Positions 47,094-64,000 of a DNA stretch of 64,000 bases are shown one piece after another (position 1 is the stretch's first letter; every line of letters starts with the position of its first letter). The position numbers were made by a program, and so were the translations under genes. The notes beneath the pieces are model-generated. The model ran no database searches, had not been told where the DNA came from, and saw only the letters and a program-made list of their open reading frames with translations. The stretch comes from Rotaria sp. Silwood1 (taxonomy: Eukaryota; Rotifera; Eurotatoria; Philodinida; Philodinidae). Location: contig CAJNOP010000022.1 in assembly GCA_905250075.1 (NCBI GenBank), forward strand, positions 1,389,981 to 1,453,980, read 5' to 3'.

Positions 47094-49879
47094 GAAAATA
47101 AATAGATAAAAATAAAATAAACTAAAAAATTCAATCAAAATAAATATATTTTACATGAAAAAAAATAAATAGATTTGCGCAGTTTCCATTCAATTTTTTC
47201 TTTTCTTTCCTTCATCATATCTTTACAAAGTTTGTTATATGAATTACAAAGAGTTCTTCGATTATTGTATACGTTGATGATGTAAGAATTTGATTATATT
47301 CAGATAAAACATAATTATACAATGTTAATTATTTTATTTGATCAGTACTATTTGATGGATCATCACCATGTATATTCAACTTATGTATCCATAACTCGTT
47401 AATTGACTTGTTAAATTACAAAAAAAAAGACAAATTTGGAAGATGCACTAATCTTTACTATCATAGAATGTTTCGTATCATTCTTGGTTAGACATGTATT
47501 TTTAATGATAATTTTAATTTTGATACAAAGACACGAATAATAACAAAAGCATCAATTAACATATTCATTATTAATGGTGAACATATTTGTTGAATAAACA
47601 CCTTCAAACTGATTTGGTTTTCGTCTTGAAGAATTTTATAAATTTAACTGTAATTGATAACCGGTTGCAGATATATAAAACAATGAATTATATTAACCAA
47701 TAAAAGATAATTGTATCGAAGGCAAATGAACAATGCTCTTCACTTATGTTAATTATTGCTCTAAAACAAGCCAAAGAACTGCAACGTTGATTAATTACTT
47801 GGAATCCGGATAGTTGCTTGTCAATAGATTGTTGTTCATCTGTAATAGAAAGATCGCCTACTTGAGTTCTGATGCCAATCGCATAATTTTTTTTTTCAAA
47901 TAATATTGAATTCGATGCTGCTCAATACATCAGGGATCAGTATGCTTTACTGAAAGGAACATATTGTTATCAATAACTATTGTATGGAAATTCTGGATCA
48001 TGGTTTTATACAAAAATTTTCAAAATAGAAAAGAAATATGGTCTTTATTTAATGGGATGCTTTTATCTACTGATCAATTTTTTCAGAAGAAACCAGCTAC
48101 AATCACACTGAATGCTCGCTCAGTTTGACGGATTATCAAGAAGCTTTGAATAATTGATTTTCATTCATACTGTTTGGTATTTATGTCGCTGTGCACTTGC
48201 ACTATTCTTATCAATTCTTTGGCAATCTGAGTGGGCAAGTATGCACGTGCAAATGGCCAAAATCGTGAAAATTACACAAATATTAGAAGACGTAATGAAT
48301 AAAAAAATATTTCTGTTAAAATTTATTGGATTTGTTACGAATCATTGATATATATTTCCTTCACACGAAGAAAGTTATAACTCAGTACAATGAACCTTGA
48401 ACCTAATCGTTTAGACTTTTATTTAAATAATATTTGTTTTTATTCTTTGTAGATTTAAAAATAATTTTTGTCATTGTTTAACTTGAATTCAATTTCAGGT
48501 TTCTTTCTCGAACCAAATATCCTTATGAAACAGTGAAAATATTACATGCAACAAAAGTTTATAGTTTTCATACTATTTAACATTGAATTATCCTTCTGTT
48601 GATTTCATAATCTACTTATAGTATTGTATGCATCACCTGGTGGTTGGTCACATCAAATTTTTAAACATCGTGGAGTATTCATCTATCTTTAAATGAAAGA
48701 TATAAGTGAAAATGAATGTGCCTGTGCTTTGGATGCGGATTTTCATATGAGCTGTAATGTGTGGGCGTACACTATTTTACTGTCTGTTCGATTTCATTGC
48801 TAGAAAGAGATCTAGCGATAAGATGAATAGATGTCAAGTTTCATGTTAATTTCGGTTGTTTTCGTTGGTCAGAGAAACTAAAATAAAATTTGAATCCAAT
48901 TTGAAATCACTATTGATTTTCTGACGGATAGACAACTTCTCAGCACAATGTAAGAAGTCACTCACAAAAATACCTTACAAAATAAGAGAAAGCTGTATAG
49001 TTTTTTAATAAAGAAAAAGTTAATTTAGATTCAGTTACAGTGCTCTCAGTTATGTGTCATTTGTCAAACAGTGAAGTTTAATTATATTTCAATATAAAAG
49101 CTATAAAATAATATTTATTTTAACTGTTTTGATGTTTGTTGATAAAGGAAATTACTAATCATGAGTATCAATGGAATGTTGTACGTCATAAAAAAAAATT
49201 ACCATGTTCTATATTATCAAATTCGATTATTAGTTCAATATATAAAAAAAATTAACTAAGCTCAAAAATTTGCCATTATGTTCACTGAAAGACACTATTT
49301 TGCTCTGATCATAAATCTTACGAGCATGACCTCTAAATTATAGAATAAAATCAACAATATAAAAAAATTTTTCAAGATAAATTATCAACATAAATTATAT
49401 AAGTCAGTATTTGATGCATTATTGTCATATATTTATTTTACTCTTCTCCTTTTGAATTCAGAATGGTTTTTAGTGCTTAAGTTTTATTTTTAATGCCGAT
49501 ACTAATTTATGCCACCATTAAGTCTAATCATATTGCTTTCAACTTGATTTGCTCTTGAAACTATATAAAAAAAGATTAAAAAAAATATTGATTAGTTTTG
49601 AAATTAGGTAGATTAACTGTGATTTATAATGCAAATAGAAATGTAAGCCGATGTATTGATCAGCGCCAGTGTCTAAAAATTTGTATGACTTTTCTAAAAA
49701 GTTTCGAGAAATTTTCGAAACGAAAAAGAGGAAAAAACGATGGTAGAAAGCAAATGTAATCATCTGAAAAATTTGATCTGGTATGTCAGAAATTTTCAAA
49801 CAGCAAAATACCTACTTTTTGAACGCAGCTGAATCGCTTACAAGTCATTGACGGCAGCTTAGCAAATCGTCTGATATTT
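47094..49879. other. Intergenic, no gene recognised
   Basis: 2.8 kb of AT-rich DNA. A few short protein-like snippets near 48500-48540 and 48620-48690 have splice-like edges but no open context; they may be remnants of a decayed gene. Nothing firm. Confidence 0.35.
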
Positions 49880-50475
49880 CTAATGTCCATTTCAGAGTTA
49901 AATGCTCGTGAGCATTTTTTGAATAGCTTTTGATAGGAACGAGATAGAGATCTTCGGTTTTCACCGTTCGAAAGAGCAGATGAAGACGCATCGAATTATG
50001 TATAGAAAGATTTTTCTAACTACTTTTCTAAAGGTTTAATCAAACGTTTTCAAAGAATTGCTTTTTTCTCCTACGTTAAAAAAAAGTGGCTTTTCTATCA
50101 AAATACTATAAAAATTTACATTTTTCGATTATTTTGTTGAAAAAGATGAGGTGGTAAATTGTATTCCGATGGTTTGGATGTCATACTGGTAGTAGTTAGA
50201 AACAACGTCTTGAGATAGTATTGTAACCCTTCTTTTGGCGATTCTAGAGCACTCCTGAAAATCAATAAATTAATATCGTGACCATAAGAAGCATGCTGTT
50301 ATTCTTGAAGTTTTATGTAAAACCTATAGAAAAGTAGTTAAAAATCGTTCTATATATAATTCAATGTGTCTTCATCTGCTCTTTTCAACGGGAAAAATCG
50401 GAAATCTCTATCTCGTTTCTATCAAAAGTTATTCAAAAAATACTCACGACCGTTTAACTCTGAAATGAACATTAG
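49880..50475. mobile_element. Foldback element with ~160-bp inverted arms
   Basis: Left arm about 49880-50040 and right arm about 50318-50475 are reverse complements at roughly 80% identity over about 160 bp, for example ACGAGATAGAGAT and GAGCAGATGAAGAC in both. The central spacer of about 280 bp has no ORF. Long TIRs without coding capacity suggest a non-autonomous foldback or MITE. No target-site duplication could be made out, so the ends are approximate and the superfamily is unknown. Confidence 0.65.
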
Positions 50476-51124
50476 TCTTAAATATATTATTTGATTGAAA
50501 GACAAGATTAACAAAAAATAGATATCAAAAGTAAAATGCTCTGATTTATATTCAGCGAAATAATTTCCTTGTTTCAAATACCGAGCATATAATACAGAAC
50601 TAGTATGCACTTTGATTGTAAATCATTCATTTTAAAAACTTATTTTCTTTTTATTCATGTGTGCAATTGTTTTTATTTTTGTGTGAAAGAGCATGATATT
50701 ATTGAATCTCTTTCATCACGTCAATGATGGATAGTTATAACATGAATACACAAAAAAAAAAACTCCTAGAAAAGTTGTTTTTAAAATGCACACAAATATA
50801 TAAAAACGTTAATATCATTCTTCCAGGGTATTTCCTTTCTGTTATTTTCTCGTCGCGCAAACATAACATAAACATAACAAAACAGTGAAAAACTGAATAA
50901 CAACAAAAAGCAACAATAGAAATAAACGATGACAAAAAAAAACAATAATTGCTCATATTTGTTTTTCTAATAGTTTGTTGTAGAATTTTCTAAGAAACGT
51001 ACGCATACACTTAGAAGAGAAAAAAAAGTTTTACGAAAAAGATAAAGATGATTAACAATGAGTTTTTTGGTTTTTCTTTTTTAAAATGACAGATGGAAAA
51101 AAGTTCAGATGGTAATTAAATTGT
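50476..51124. other. Intergenic, downstream of eEF1A
   Basis: AT-rich sequence with long A-runs, containing the 3' flank of eEF1A. No gene recognised. Confidence 0.35.
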
Positions 51125-52237
<1,113 letters not shown>

Positions 52238-52811
52238 TTATTTTATATCAGATGAATAGAGTATTCTATTAACAAATGTTAAATCTAAATCACACACTGG
52301 TGCAATTGCGTCTGTATTTGAATTTTTAACATTCATTGGTTTTCGTGTATGACGATCTAAATAAAAAATTTTGTTTGTTTTTTTTTTTCGTTACATATAT
52401 TTTTATGAATCTTGATTATTCACCATGAATTAATTTCATACTATCTAATGATGGTACAGATAAACTATTTACTAGACAATTTCCAAGAACAATACCAATT
52501 AAAAGAGTTACAACTAAAACAGCAATCGCAATTGACCAATATCTACATGAAATAATCGTAGAAAGTAAAATAAAAGATTTATCAATCGTTTTTTTTTTAT
52601 TACTTATGAGGATAATATGTAATACCAATTTTTTCAAACCAATTATTTGGTAAATATGCCCAAAGTAAATAAATTACTATAAGACAGAAAATAACATAAA
52701 AATTATTATAATAATTGAAATCTTACTGAATGTAAAAATAGATGCAACATATAAAAAAAAACCAATAATACCTCGTTCATGACAAGGTAATGGAGACGGA
52801 GTAGTAGGCAT
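52238..52811 (-). CDS. PIGP: GPI-GlcNAc transferase subunit P
   Basis: Subunit of the ER enzyme that starts GPI-anchor synthesis by moving GlcNAc to phosphatidylinositol. Exons are 52811-52727, 52676-52604, 52542-52424 and 52356-52238; all phases close, giving 131 residues, about the family's length. The N-terminus is MPTTPSPLPCHERGIIGFFL followed by TM1. Then come LLWAYLPNNWFEKIGITYYP and the conserved YW opening TM2 (human [21 protein letters not shown]). The cytosolic tail begins PSLDSM and ends with VCDLDLTFVNRILY, matching the family's ALRDISISEVNQMF block. A TTCCAG acceptor-like site abuts the ATG directly. Confidence 0.93.
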
Positions 52812-52827
52812 CTGGAAGTCGAAAAAA
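52812..52827 (-). promoter_or_regulatory. Splice-acceptor-like tract abutting PIGP ATG
   Basis: Minus strand reads TTTTTTCGACTTCCAG immediately followed by ATG (AG at 52813-52812). If used, the mature 5' leader would come entirely from a spliced leader or an upstream exon. Confidence 0.5.
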
Positions 52828-54829
52828 TTTGTTATATATTAAATAATTTTAGGTTTTTTTTTTTTTTTTTTCTAAAACTAACTAATGGTGTGAAGTGATC
52901 GTACTGGAATCAAAATCTTTTCATATTTTTCAATATGAATTGAGAACCTATCATAAGTGTTATTAAGAAATGCTTAATAGAGCGTAAAAAATCAAAATGT
53001 ACAGTCTAACGAAAGAGAAAAGATTTCTTTACAGAATAGTACTATAATTATTGGCTTCGTATAAATGTTTTCATATACATTTTTCTTATTATCAAGTTGA
53101 TCAAATGAAATTCATCTTTTCTATAACGAGTTATTCTCAGACAGTTGGATTCTATCTCGTCTTTATACTACATGAAAGTAACTTAGTACAACGTGTGAAA
53201 CATTGCATGGAGATTTATATAAAACCAAAATAGCTAAAAGGTCACTTTTTATCGCTCGAAATGCCTGCAGACCAATGGGTGTTTCCTGATTTTTTAAATA
53301 CATTTAATTTTATAGGCATATGTGGCAACTTAGTCAACATACTCTCGGATGGACGATCTGGAACAAACAGCCACTAGTAACTATTTAGAATCATCATATG
53401 GCTGGTAGTACTGAGGCTTGAGCACAGTACTTATTCAATGAATGCTGAACAATGTAGCCGCTCAGCTATGACGGCCTAAACAACATATATTGAGGCATAC
53501 AATGAAGAGATAAAAGACAACATAAAGAGTAAATGATACTTATAATAGGAGTCAAGGACATTTGCATTTATCAATCAATTTTCGTAAGTACATCAACGCA
53601 AAATTTAAGTATATAATTTGTTGGCATCTAAATAAGTTATTCTGTCAGTGGAAGTCAATCCTACAAAACTAAATTAATGTACAATTCAAGCATTTATTGC
53701 TAGAATCGAATGAATTCGTGAAACTACTCTCAAATAAAAAGGCAATATATCAACATGTCATTTTCAAATCATTACAGCTAGTTACATTGTCTCTGCAAAA
53801 ATGTGGAGCTTTTATCAGAAAACTATTTGTCAAGTTTAAGAAGACAGCTATCTCAAATACTTTCTACGAGAGAGACTATTCCCGATTATCTGTCAATACT
53901 TAGCCTCTTCCACATCTAAAAACTATCGAGAACTCTGACTCTAGACTTCTCTTTGCAATAGGACCTCTCAATGAGTTTTTGTTTTGTTGATTTTGCCTTA
54001 GAACGAGATGCTTCCATTTGAACAAAATTATTACTATTATCGATTATGCAATATAAGATTCGAATAAAATTCTCATATCAGTAGACTGGTTATTATCTGT
54101 GTTTCTTATTGATTTCTTTTCTCTTTTTATCTCAAAGAGGATATATAATGAAACTTTATTGAAAGTTGACTACGTCTAAATTACTATTCGCAGATGGAAT
54201 AGTACGACAACTCATCAGTCCAGTGACGGCATGAATTTCAGACCGATCCGGTGTCTGCGTTATTCATCTGAAATTATTACTAATTACATGCTTATAAACT
54301 TTGCTTTGCAACTATTTTTATCTAAACTTAACATAGAAATCTGTAAAACATTAGTCAATAACTTCCAAACTTCCTCAACTTATCTAATTATCTTTATCAA
54401 TACAAACATTCAAGCGAATTCAAAAAAAAAACAATTTATTTGACAAACTCTGAAATTCATTCTCCATAGAAATAACAAAGACAAAAAAAACGGCGGGACA
54501 CAGCGCCTATAGATGTATATACACAAAACAGATTGATACAAAGAAAAAGAAACATTTTAAACTCGATTGTAACATCTGACAAAAAAAACACGCTAATCGT
54601 TTTCTTTGTGTTTTTTAATATTTTATTTCATTCCATATATACACAAAAAAAAGACCATCAATTATGACAACACAAAAATTCATGGACAAACAAGCAAAAA
54701 ATTATATTTGATTGCATAAAAAACAAAAGAAAAAACAAACAAGACAGATATTTATAAATATATGATAATAATAAACACACAAGAAAAATATATTTCCAGA
54801 AAAAAATATATTTATAAGATATTTTATTT
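52828..54829. other. Intergenic, no gene recognised
   Basis: 2 kb between PIGP and the 3' end of MAGI. A 38-codon ORF at 53262 has a faint GPCR-TM1 look (GICGNLVNIL) but no context. Otherwise AT-rich with no recognised features. Confidence 0.35.

Positions 54830-64000
<9,171 letters not shown>

Noticed and set aside
48500-48700. Two snippets with splice-like edges and protein-like translation
   Set aside because: They do not join in any phase to a longer open frame and match no family I know.
53262-53378. 38-codon ORF with GICGNLVNIL, like a GPCR TM1
   Set aside because: No second TM, no splice-linked exons, too short.

Overview
This is an AT-rich metazoan nuclear contig with short introns (mostly 55-75 nt, GT-AG) separated by a few introns of 0.5-2 kb and long AT-rich gaps between genes. 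The gene set is animal: TRAP-beta/SSR2, folliculin, eIF2B epsilon, mitochondrial uL2 (MRPL2), a torsin-type AAA+ protein, eEF1A, PIG-P, a MAGI scaffold, a claudin-like protein and rhodopsin-type GPCRs. Base composition, intron size, the RTE and hAT elements, and the many genes with a splice-acceptor-like tract just before the ATG suggest a rotifer, most likely a bdelloid of the Rotaria/Adineta type. The taxon is inference; the metazoan origin is firm.

Layout. 0-6 kb: last exon of a GPCR (+), then a four-TM claudin-like gene and SSR2, both on the minus strand and only about 180 bp apart. 8.8-11.7 kb: folliculin (+). 11.7-18.7 kb: mostly empty, with a 52-bp hAT-type micro-element and a broken doublecortin-like fragment. 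18.7-20.2 kb: a peptide-type GPCR (-) with an in-frame 63-nt intron. 20.2-28.3 kb: almost featureless apart from a G+C-rich decayed coding stretch near 27.3 kb. 28.3-31.8 kb: an apparently complete RTE-clade non-LTR retrotransposon with an 11-bp target-site duplication and an intact ORF. 32.2-32.6 kb: a 397-bp hAT-type MITE with perfect 17-bp terminal inverted repeats and a perfect 8-bp duplication. 33.7-35.0 kb: two inverted purine-rich minisatellite blocks.

35.3-45.8 kb is the gene-dense part: a CxxC zinc-ribbon protein (+), EIF2B5 (-, tail to tail with it), a broken Cu/Zn superoxide dismutase (-), MRPL2 (+) and a torsin-like gene (+). 46.7-51.1 kb holds one small unknown ORF and a 600-bp foldback element. 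51.1-51.4 kb is eEF1A, with most of its body missing at a 10-N assembly gap. 52.2-52.8 kb is PIG-P (-), and 54.8-63.0 kb a 16-exon MAGI gene (-) with a GuK domain and five PDZ domains but no WW domains.

The intact genes are mostly housekeeping: ER translocation and GPI synthesis (SSR2, PIG-P), translation (EIF2B5, MRPL2, eEF1A), nutrient signalling (FLCN), ER/nuclear-envelope chaperone (torsin) and junction scaffolding (claudin-like, MAGI). They do not form one pathway. Exon boundaries were derived by hand; codon phase closes across every junction of the multi-exon genes reported, which is the main support for the models.
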